This document shows, one piece after another, positions 33,701 to 40,778 of a stretch of DNA of 64,000 nucleotides; position 1 is the first letter of the stretch; the number at the start of each line of letters is the position of its first letter. The position numbers were made by a program, and so were the translations under genes. The notes beneath the pieces are model-generated. The model ran no database searches. It was given only the letters and a program-made list of their open reading frames with translations, and had not been told where the DNA came from. The stretch comes from GWE2-51-13 sp041736705 (GTDB lineage: Bacteria; Bacillota_I; Bacilli_A; Erysipelotrichales; Erysipelotrichaceae), in NCBI GenBank assembly GCA_041736705.1, contig JBGSTC010000004.1:1-64000 (forward strand), read 5' to 3'.

Positions 33701-35329
33701 CATCATGAGTTCAAGATCGTTCGTACCATTCTCTTTGCGAATTCTAAAAACCTTTTCGAGTTCGGCAGACAACTCCCTAAGTTCATCCATCGAACTGGCG
33801 AAGTATCGGATGTTTCTTTCATCACTCCAAACATGTGGCAAAATCCTTAAATAATCGAGTCTATTCATCCCTTCATCATTCATCAAGAAGACCATTTTCA
33901 CTTCATCGTAACTATGGAGCGATGCGAGTTGAAGTGTTGATGTCTTGACGAACTCCATCAAATTATCAGAGTCACCGATAACGCCTACGATATTGGACTC
34001 AACCAAAGAGAGGATGATCGGCACGTTATCGACGATTTTCGGCTCCTTGACAAGGGAATACATTTCTTCCTTTAAGGTATCTTGATCAAGGCTAAATCGA
34101 TCTTCAGGAGCTTCGATCGAAGCCATTAATGGCATCGAACCAACCCCAAGACGCAAATGAAGAAAGTCAGGTTGTTTGTTTGTTCTCTCCCAGAGATTCC
34201 TCTCTCTTTGAAGAACCCTTTGTGTCCAGTTGGATGGACTAACATAGTTCTCGTTTACAATCTCACGTTGCAGGTTTTTCTCGTTTTCAATACGAGTTCT
34301 AGTCTCCACAAGATAATTTCTGTATTTTCCCACACGTTTTTCTTCATTGAGTATGCGCTGGCGTTTCTCGAATCGTTTCGTCAACGTTGGCCAAAGGATC
34401 GTCCCCAACATCATACTTAAGGACATCATCATCGTTGGCATGACTTGCGATATATTCCCATTATTGTTGATCGCATTGCTAAGCGTAATCAATGCCGTCG
34501 CCATCGAAGCGATCCCCATCGTGATCGATGGCCCTAACATTAAGGAGAGCGGGACTTTTTCATCGTTTTGGGGCGATGGAGGAAGGTCGATTTTTATCGT
34601 GGATTTTTGAATGTCTCTACGAATCCTTGGAGATCGATAAAAATACTCTGTTTCTACATTCAAGTCATCATCTGTTGCTTCAGAGTGCTCGAGTCCATCG
34701 ACGTTGGAGCACCACGGTTGCAGCTTCTTTTCGTCGATTTTGACTTTGTTATCCGGATTGTTTAGGGAGACAAATCCCTTTCCCAAAACAATTTTCAAAC
34801 CCATGATAAATATGACATCCCCAGGTTTTGCGTTTGACACGCTGATTCTTTTCCCGTTTATGAATGTCCCGTTTCGGCTATTCTTGTCCGTTACAATCCA
34901 TTCTTCACCAGAGAACTCGAGACTCGCATGAATTGTGGATACATAGCTGTTAATGAAAATGATCGAATTGCTTTCCGCCCGTCCGATTGATAATACTTGA
35001 TTCTTGATTACGGAATATTTACCGAATTTCTTTCGATCGAGGGTGATCGGTTCGCAGAACAAAAAGGATTTACTTTCTTCACCTTCCACTTTGATCGGTA
35101 AAAGGCTTAATGGGAGCAAAACTGAGTTCGGGATCGGCTTGTTCGCTTCATCGAGAATCGTCGCGCTTCGAGTGCTTCGGCACAACCATTCATCGCCGTT
35201 TGCTTCGATATTGATGATTTCTCTATGCTTATCCTGTGCATCTTCATCATGCACCCAAAACTGCCCTTTCTTCTTCACAGGTAAAACAAGACCGAAAATC
35301 CTTTCATTCTTGATCAGTGTTATAAACAT
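30743..35329 (-). CDS. essC: T7SS ATPase EssC with FHA domain
   Basis: This is a 1528-residue FtsK/SpoIIIE-type membrane ATPase, the motor of T7SSb. Residues ~1-95 form a degenerate first FHA-like domain. Residues ~100-185 form an FHA domain with the phosphothreonine-contact pattern intact: LSIGRAESN, SYVSTIHASLEF and SRNGTFINGK. Two membrane segments lie at ~255-310. ATPase domain 1 has Walker A GMTGSGKS (709-716) and Walker B LFIISDE. Domain 2 has GASGSGKE (1056-1063), with Glu in place of Ser/Thr. Domain 3 (~1290-1480) lacks a P-loop. GGAGGGG precedes the ATG. It sits among WXG100, YukD and DUF4176 genes. The FHA domain suggests control by the kinases in the same run. Confidence 0.95.
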   Translation of the reverse strand: MFITLIKNERIFGLVLPVKKKGQFWVHDEDAQDKHREIINIEANGDEWLCRSTRSATILDEANKPIPNSVLLPLSLLPIKVEGEESKSFLFCEPITLDRKKFGKYSVIKNQVLSIGRAESNSIIFINSYVSTIHASLEFSGEEWIVTDKNSRNGTFINGKRISVSNAKPGDVIFIMGLKIVLGKGFVSLNNPDNKVKIDEKKLQPWCSNVDGLEHSEATDDDLNVETEYFYRSPRIRRDIQKSTIKIDLPPSPQNDEKVPLSLMLGPSITMGIASMATALITLSNAINNNGNISQVMPTMMMSLSMMLGTILWPTLTKRFEKRQRILNEEKRVGKYRNYLVETRTRIENEKNLQREIVNENYVSPSNWTQRVLQRERNLWERTNKQPDFLHLRLGVGSMPLMASIEAPEDRFSLDQDTLKEEMYSLVKEPKIVDNVPIILSLVESNIVGVIGDSDNLMEFVKTSTLQLASLHSYDEVKMVFLMNDEGMNRLDYLRILPHVWSDERNIRYFASSMDELRELSAELEKVFRIRKENGTNDLELMMPRFIIFGLDRNLVEKSELIKSILKENEDLGFTLLSFSDSIKYLPKECKAIVEVTKEVSTIYDKEDISGKKISFKSDICSEDGFLLAKSLANIQLDLSNQRYTLPTSLPFLDLFGVGKIEHLNSLTRWKESNPTLSLQTSVGVGTDGEEFLLDLHEKHHGPHGLIAGMTGSGKSEFIITYILSLSVNYHPNEVGFILIDYKGGGLAGAFENKEMGIRLPHLMGTITNLDGASIKRSLISIQSELRRRQVIFSEARRLSNEGTMDIYKYQRLYREGKVEIPLPHLFIISDEFAELKTQQSEFMEQLISAARIGRSLGIHLILATQKPSGVVDDQIWSNSRFRVCLKVQEKADSMEIIKHPDAAELKVTGRFYLQVGYNEIYELGQSAWSGETYVPSDKPIVKVDDSVKVIDHLGRTVREVVLSKKADNKNNPKQIVSVVKYLSDMAKEENFTHRSLWLDEIPPIILIDELKNKYKTSAKRFELIPVVGEYDDPFNQCKHPLSINISEDGNLALFGASGSGKEMFLNVLIYSLLKDHAPDEVNLYIIDLGSESLKSFESAPHIGEIMLSDDEEKIESLLKQLKEEVVKRKALLRETASSVLEYNTIVDTPLPHIMVIISNYSSFAELFPDFEQDVMYLTREGNKYGITFVVTANTLSSIKYKIQQNFKQQMTLQQNDVTDYSTIVGSTEGLYPSHIKGRGLVHFDRVYEFQTASIVSSGSTMKFIKEFCEASGDRHETRTAKIRTLPDQIHPNNIIESRRKPLSVPIGMSKRNLEVEHLYSENDSIQLAYCHTMENGIRFITGLSHVLDILTEYQATIIDPLDLLPKDQTRNIAFHVDEVEKVAFDIYQDVLVRNNTYKDSGMDLSSIEDYPQRLVVIFGVSDFLSRLNDDLRQKINEVLNRSETFHKVRFLLVDHQDGYKNYILQPWYKKSTKIGNDLWIGEGITNQNCIQNINGKHELEDEVPNNMGYMMRNAKPQLLRLVEGKVK

Positions 35330-35358
35330 ACGACCCCTCCAGATCTCTTTATTTTCCT

Positions 35359-35640
35359 TTAATTTTTCTTTGCTTGAAGATCTTCGCGAACTTTATCCGC
35401 CTTTACTTTGAATTCGAATTGTTCTTCATCTTGATAACCGATTGAAAACATCTTTTCGATTTGAATGGCATCAAAAAGTATCGTTTTGTCTGCGCTAAAG
35501 TATCCTTCGGGGTAAACGCACCCGACATAATCGTAGATTACACCGGTATCAACCGCTTTCTGTAAAACTCCGATAATCATTACTTTTTTTGTACTCCCAG
35601 TGAGAAGTACAACCGATCCGATGGGTAATAAGCCGTTCAT
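35359..35640 (-). CDS. DUF4176 protein
   Basis: This is a 93-residue protein of the DUF4176 family, found almost only in Gram-positive T7SS loci. The hallmark is at the N-terminus: LLPIGSVVLLTGSTKKVMII, then YDYVGCVYPEGY. The end is helical and charged (KVREDLQAKKN). Its biochemical role is unknown. It lies between EssC and the Gly/Ala-rich effector candidate, each with short gaps. Confidence 0.9.
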   Translation of the reverse strand: MNGLLPIGSVVLLTGSTKKVMIIGVLQKAVDTGVIYDYVGCVYPEGYFSADKTILFDAIQIEKMFSIGYQDEEQFEFKVKADKVREDLQAKKN

Positions 35641-35657
35641 ATTTATTTCCTCCTTGT

Positions 35658-36779
35658 TTATGAGAACCAGCCAATGCAGGCACCAATGAATCCACCCGCA
35701 TCGATTTCAAATCCAACTTTAAATCCTATTCCAAGACTTGCACCGATTTCACATTTGAATTTTCCATCATGTATACCGATATCCGCAGAAGCTCCAAGAC
35801 CGACATTGAGACTCCCGGTCAAACCCACATCTACGCCTGCGACCGCAATGCCTGCAGCCCCTTCGATTTCAGCGGCATAGATGCCAGCGGATGCACTTGC
35901 TTTCGCGTTGATGTCGACCTTGCCATCCTCCCCGATGAGTCCTACGACGACTCCAGCCTTCGCTTCCGCGGTCCCAGCACTCGCTTTGACATCACCATAT
36001 ACACCCAACAAATTATTATCTTCACCTAACCCTATTCTACCATCTGCGCTGGCTTCGATAATACTCATGGATAAGCCGACTTCGGCTTTAACCCCTGGCG
36101 AGACATATTTATTCCCTTTGTCGTCATACACGTACATACCAGCGCTGAATTCACCGTAGACCTCGGTCTTTCCGACTTTTACAGCAGCATTATATGAGGC
36201 ATACTCACCATCGAATTTAGATTTTCCATCTATCACAGCATCTTCTATAGATAGTCTGTCTTTTACCTCGATGATTGTCCCTTTTCGTTCAGGTGCATCT
36301 TCCTTCATATTCCCATAACTGGCTTTATTCTTACCATCTTTATAGTCAGCTTTGTGATTCTTGAATGCCTTTTTATCCTTGTAATTCAACATTCCTATCC
36401 CATTCTCATCGACTGCCTTTTCCCATTCATCATGTAAAGCCTTTGCATCTTCATTTTCTATTTTCTTAGGAGTCTGTAAAACTTTGACGATTGAACTTAG
36501 TATTCCAGAGACAATGCTTGAATCTTTGACAATTTGACCTTCGGTTCGATTATAACTTGATGTGGCAAACCGAATGAATTGCCTGATTTCGGAAATATCT
36601 TTTTGTACTTTATCTACTCTAACATTTACTTTAGTAATTTTTGATTTTTCCAGCGGATCGTTCGTCAACAAAATCGATTTTCTGATTCGAGTCTCCAAAG
36701 ACTCAAGTTCCCTCTCGGCACGAAGAAGCCGGTCTTCAACATTTGATATGGCTTTTACCTTTATTTTTATCTTGCTCAC
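35658..36779 (-). CDS. Gly/Ala-rich T7SS effector candidate
   Basis: This is a 373-residue protein. Residues 1-~115 are helical (VEDRLLRAERELESLETRI; VDKVQKDISEIRQFIRFATS), like an LXG/WXG-type targeting part. A polar linker follows. Residues ~165-373 are made of short repeated segments alternating Gly/Ala/Ser with hydrophobic residues (VKASAGTAEAKAGVVVGLIG; GLTGSLNVGLGASADIGI), ending in GGFIGACIGWFS. Such regions can insert into membranes (glycine-zipper type), but a fibrous surface role is also possible. The GTG at 36777-36779 is chosen because GGGGGG lies 5 nt upstream; upstream codons are non-coding. Paired with the 66-aa gene. Confidence 0.6.
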   Translation of the reverse strand: MSKIKIKVKAISNVEDRLLRAERELESLETRIRKSILLTNDPLEKSKITKVNVRVDKVQKDISEIRQFIRFATSSYNRTEGQIVKDSSIVSGILSSIVKVLQTPKKIENEDAKALHDEWEKAVDENGIGMLNYKDKKAFKNHKADYKDGKNKASYGNMKEDAPERKGTIIEVKDRLSIEDAVIDGKSKFDGEYASYNAAVKVGKTEVYGEFSAGMYVYDDKGNKYVSPGVKAEVGLSMSIIEASADGRIGLGEDNNLLGVYGDVKASAGTAEAKAGVVVGLIGEDGKVDINAKASASAGIYAAEIEGAAGIAVAGVDVGLTGSLNVGLGASADIGIHDGKFKCEIGASLGIGFKVGFEIDAGGFIGACIGWFS

Positions 36780-36792
36780 GCCATCCCCCCCT

Positions 36793-36993
36793 TTATGCAA
36801 TGGATGAAGAAACAATAAGACTTAGCTCGCGCTTGATCGATTCAATTTCCAGACACACGACATCGAGGGCTAAGTTCAGATACTTGATTTCCTCAGCTTT
36901 CCAATTCTCCATGATCTCCGAGCGGCAAATATTGATTTGACCTTTAATCTTCTCCAAACTCATCAAGTACTCTTCAAGTTCATTCGTGATCAT
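36793..36993 (-). CDS. Small helical protein, WXG-like partner
   Basis: This is a 66-residue helical protein (LEEYLMSLEKIKGQINICR; EEIKYLNLALDVVCLEIESI). A single Trp occurs at a turn (MENWKAEE), reminiscent of the W-x-[GE] turn of WXG100-like proteins, but it is too short for two full helices. Located 13 nt upstream of the Gly/Ala-rich protein, it may be its targeting partner. AGAGGA lies before the ATG. No family recognised. Confidence 0.55.
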   Translation of the reverse strand: MITNELEEYLMSLEKIKGQINICRSEIMENWKAEEIKYLNLALDVVCLEIESIKRELSLIVSSSIA

Positions 36994-37032
36994 CGCTCTT
37001 TTCCTCTCATGAAATATGAGTTTGCTTACACT

Positions 37033-37800
37033 CTATCCTACTCTTATCACCATCGCGGTTATGTTGTCTTTTCCCCCAGCCACCAGAGCACATTGTACCA
37101 ACTCGCTCGTACTCGATATGATATCTGGTTTCGACAAGATTCGCTCAAGAATCTCATCATCGACATAATCCGAAATACCATCCGAACAAATCAAGATACA
37201 ATCACCAGTCTGTAGTCTAAACCGTTTGAAACAGGGTTCAATCTTCATGTCTTCAGGATTAATCCCTAAATATTGCGCGAGTCTCCCCTTTTTTGTATTC
37301 GGCTTGATGCCCGCTTTTAGAAGCAGATTCGCTTCGGTATGATCTTCGGACAATTGCACAACTTTTCCAGATTGCATTCGATGAATACGACTATCCCCGA
37401 CATTGCATATAACTAAATCTGATTCATGAATGGCACAGAACGCTGCTGTCGTCCCCATTCTCATTCCCCGCGCGATTGACTCGTCAACGATTCGTTTGTT
37501 TGCCTCGTGACAGAATCCCAAACAAACTTCTTCCACATCCGCTCGATTTACTGTCTCACTTGGATTAAAGTACTCACCAAAGGTATCGACAGCGATTTTA
37601 GAAGCCACTTCTCCGAATTTTTCGCCGCCCATGCCATCAAAAACACCAGCCGCAAATAGAAATTGATCCGTGGGTTGTAGATAGTATGCCGTTCTCTTTG
37701 AAGCAGGATCAATAACGTATTTACCCGCCAAGAAGAAATTGTCTTGGTTTTGTTTTCGAGCCAACCCGATATCACTCATAACCGCGGCTTCGATTTTCAT
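37033..37800 (-). CDS. PP2C-type Ser/Thr protein phosphatase
   Basis: This is a 255-residue metal-dependent phosphatase of the PrpC/Stp class. Metal and substrate residues are present: ARKQNQDNF, GVFDGMGG, MGTTAAF, NVGDSRIHR, ICSDGISDYV and GGKDNIT. It should remove phosphate from threonine/serine sites made by the two kinases just upstream. GGGGGGGAGA precedes the ATG. It has no membrane segment, so it works in the cytoplasm. Confidence 0.95.
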   Translation of the reverse strand: MKIEAAVMSDIGLARKQNQDNFFLAGKYVIDPASKRTAYYLQPTDQFLFAAGVFDGMGGEKFGEVASKIAVDTFGEYFNPSETVNRADVEEVCLGFCHEANKRIVDESIARGMRMGTTAAFCAIHESDLVICNVGDSRIHRMQSGKVVQLSEDHTEANLLLKAGIKPNTKKGRLAQYLGINPEDMKIEPCFKRFRLQTGDCILICSDGISDYVDDEILERILSKPDIISSTSELVQCALVAGGKDNITAMVIRVG

Positions 37801-37861
37801 AGTTCTCCCCCCCGCATCTGCTTTTATGCGAGTCTCACTGATAGAAGCATGTTGCAGGCTT

Positions 37862-40765
37862 TTATTTTTCTCGGTATCGATAGACCGTTCTTATTGTAAC
37901 TTCTCTGTTTTCAGTGGCGGTAACCGCAGTGTCTTGCCATGCCTTCCAATCTCCCCAACGATAGAAGTGATAGGTCGTCGTTTTGTCACGATAACGGTAA
38001 TACGTGACATTTGTGTAGTTGGTCGTTTTGATGAACCATCTCGCATTTGCATAATAGGAAGGTTCACCTTGATCTCCGGCAATGATGTAGCCATCCATGA
38101 ACGGAGATAAATTGTATGGCAGGACACCATAACGCATGTAGTTTTCTTTATACCATCCCACGTCTCTCATCGACGGGGTCGGAACGGCTGTGAAACACCA
38201 TGTAATAACACTATTGACATAGCACCGGTAAATATTCGTCGTCATATCGTAGCTCGAGATTTCAGGTACGACATTTGTGCCCACTTCTCTTGTGGCTGTC
38301 GCCGTCACCACCGTTGTCGACCATGAAGACCAATTCGAATACGTAACCGTTTCGTTGTATTTAATCCATCCGCTTAAGGTTGCTGAAGCATTGGTTGTAA
38401 ACTCTTTGTCTCGATACTGATATTGTTTCTTTGATTCAATATAATGCGTCGTGTCGGAAACATTGGCGGGAAGTACCGTTACCCAGTCTCCAAAAGTACT
38501 TGCCCCTTTACTTATTACGATGGAGATGACGGTTCCTTTGGCAACTTTTGCGCCCGCTGCCGGTGAAATACTTATGATTGTACCATTGGCGACCGTATCG
38601 CTGTACTTTTGGGTTGTTGAATACTTCAATCCGAGATTGGTCAAGCTTGTTTGAAATGAAGTCGCACTCACTCCGATCGCGGTCGGAATCAATACGTTCC
38701 CGGATTTCACATAGACAGAAATCGTAATATTACTTCCGACTTTGATGGATGAGTCCTTCGCGACCGACTGTTGAAAGACTTGATTCGCAGTCTTGTTGTC
38801 ATCCGTTACCGACTTGATTTCAAACGTTAACCCAAGATTACTTAGTGTGGTTTTTGCCTTTTCAAGACTTAGACCGACAAGGTTCGGTACCGTGACCTTA
38901 GCACTATGTGCCACAATCGTAAGCGTCACTTTTGTCCCTGTATTGACGGTTGTACTGCTAACAAGGGATTGTGCCGCCACGCGACCAACTTCTTTAGAAT
39001 CATCGACAAGCGTGGTCGTCTCATATCCTAACTTCAATGCATCAAGTTTCGCTGTCGCTTCTTCTAACGTCAACCCGACTAATTCCGGTACCGTAACTTT
39101 CGCCGTATGTGCAACCACGGTGATCGTCACTTCGGTTCCTTTATTGAGTGTCGTATCCGCAGGCTCCGACTGTGCTATGACCGCTCCTTCGGTTTGGCCA
39201 TCGTCAACAACGAACTCAACCTTCACCTTGAGTCCGGTGTCTTCTAGTTTCTCTATCGCTTGATCCCTCAACATCGCGACGACACTGGGGACATTGACAG
39301 TTTTAGCTTGATTCGCACCAAAACCGAAATACCAGATTGACAATCCGATGATCAGCACCGCAGCAAACGCAAACAAGTAAACCAACTTGTTTCTCTTTTG
39401 TTTTTTTTCTTCATGATTCTGAAAAGTCGTTGAAGCGGGGATAACACTTGATGCCGCAACTTCTTCTTTTACTTCAGTGGATACGACTTGATTGCCTTTA
39501 TCTTCGTTTGAATCAACTTCCTTTTGTTGTTCTTCAACAGATTCTTGTTTCACTACTATCTTCGGCCTTGAAGTCGTATCGATTCCCGTCGTATTGTCTG
39601 TCGTGTCCAACTTCTCGACGAAACCCGTTCCCTTGAAATCATCTAAGGCGATATTTTCTCCAGTTAATACAGGAATGATTACTTTATCTTTCGGTTTGTC
39701 TTCGCTTGTTCCCAGATCCAACCCTTTCGTCTTGTCGGTAGAGTCTGAAGAGTCACTTGACGTCACATTTCCATTCCCGTTTGTAACCGCAGAGACCTCG
39801 TTCACGTTCAGCTCAGGAATATTGACCAATACCCTATTCGAAGCGACATCAACCTTGTCGAGCGATTTCTGAAGTTCATCAAGCATTTCACTCGCGCTCT
39901 GATATCGGTCGAGCGGGTTAGGTGCGCAAGCCTTCTTTATGATTCTTGCAATTTCTTGATTCGCGTTGACCGGATTCGGTAACTCGGTACCGCGGATACG
40001 TTGGATGATACTGTTTTCTTTATCGGAAGCCCGCATTACTCCGCCTTCAAGAGGAATGAAAGGCAACTTGTTTTGATTGAATAGTCGATACATCACGATA
40101 CCGAGCGAATAGATGTCGACGGTATGGTCATATTCTTCACCACGATAGACTTCGGGAGCCATGTAAAGATACGTTCCCTTCCTCGATAAATTCGAGGTGG
40201 TTTTCTCAAGTTGACGGGCAATCCCGAAATCCCCGAGTTTATAGTCTCCGAATTTCGAGATGAAGATGTTCTCCGGCTTGATGTCACGATGCAAGATTCG
40301 TTGATGTTCACAGTACTTTAGCGCACGACAAATATCGACGCCTAATTTCAAGGCATCTTTCGTATCGATCAGATGGTCCATAATGTATTTGTTGAATGGA
40401 GTTAGGTACTCCATACGGATGATGATGTCCCAATGAAGTTTATCCTCGTTCTCGATGATTTGATAATCTTCGACACCCACGATGTTCGTTACACCTTTAA
40501 GTCTCTCGAGCATCTTGATTTCCGAATGCCAATCTTCAACGACCCCACGGAAGTACTCGCGGACCGAATTGATCGTTTGCCCAGAAGCAAGTTCCTCGGC
40601 GATCTGTGCTTCGCTTTGTGGAATGGTAATCACCTTGATCGCAGCGTAATACTCTTGCGTGAATATTTTTCTCTTCGCCAGATACACTTTACCAAACGAA
40701 CCTTGACCAATTTCTTTCTCGATTTTCCACTCTACCAAAACATGATTGATTTCATTTATTTCCAT
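37862..40765 (-). CDS. PASTA Ser/Thr kinase 1 with C-terminal Trp/Tyr-rich domain
   Basis: This is a 967-residue membrane kinase. The Hanks-type kinase domain (~12-280) has GQGSFGKVYLAK, AAIKVI, HRDIKPEN near 157, LGDFGIA and YMAPEVYRG. The linker (~285-450) carries KTKGL (Thr346) and NTTGI (Thr392/393). One membrane helix lies at ~455-478. Four PASTA repeats follow (~485-765; VPELVGLTLEEATAKL), then a ~200-residue region with two WSxWS-like copies, each ending REV, and YRYR(D/E)K motifs. Known PASTA domains bind muropeptides or lipid II. The ATG at 40763-40765 matches the start of kinase 2 (MEINEIN). Placement in the T7SS run suggests EssC or its partners as substrates. Confidence 0.93.
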   Translation of the reverse strand: MEINEINHVLVEWKIEKEIGQGSFGKVYLAKRKIFTQEYYAAIKVITIPQSEAQIAEELASGQTINSVREYFRGVVEDWHSEIKMLERLKGVTNIVGVEDYQIIENEDKLHWDIIIRMEYLTPFNKYIMDHLIDTKDALKLGVDICRALKYCEHQRILHRDIKPENIFISKFGDYKLGDFGIARQLEKTTSNLSRKGTYLYMAPEVYRGEEYDHTVDIYSLGIVMYRLFNQNKLPFIPLEGGVMRASDKENSIIQRIRGTELPNPVNANQEIARIIKKACAPNPLDRYQSASEMLDELQKSLDKVDVASNRVLVNIPELNVNEVSAVTNGNGNVTSSDSSDSTDKTKGLDLGTSEDKPKDKVIIPVLTGENIALDDFKGTGFVEKLDTTDNTTGIDTTSRPKIVVKQESVEEQQKEVDSNEDKGNQVVSTEVKEEVAASSVIPASTTFQNHEEKKQKRNKLVYLFAFAAVLIIGLSIWYFGFGANQAKTVNVPSVVAMLRDQAIEKLEDTGLKVKVEFVVDDGQTEGAVIAQSEPADTTLNKGTEVTITVVAHTAKVTVPELVGLTLEEATAKLDALKLGYETTTLVDDSKEVGRVAAQSLVSSTTVNTGTKVTLTIVAHSAKVTVPNLVGLSLEKAKTTLSNLGLTFEIKSVTDDNKTANQVFQQSVAKDSSIKVGSNITISVYVKSGNVLIPTAIGVSATSFQTSLTNLGLKYSTTQKYSDTVANGTIISISPAAGAKVAKGTVISIVISKGASTFGDWVTVLPANVSDTTHYIESKKQYQYRDKEFTTNASATLSGWIKYNETVTYSNWSSWSTTVVTATATREVGTNVVPEISSYDMTTNIYRCYVNSVITWCFTAVPTPSMRDVGWYKENYMRYGVLPYNLSPFMDGYIIAGDQGEPSYYANARWFIKTTNYTNVTYYRYRDKTTTYHFYRWGDWKAWQDTAVTATENREVTIRTVYRYREK

Positions 40766-40778
40766 CTCGTTTGTTCCC

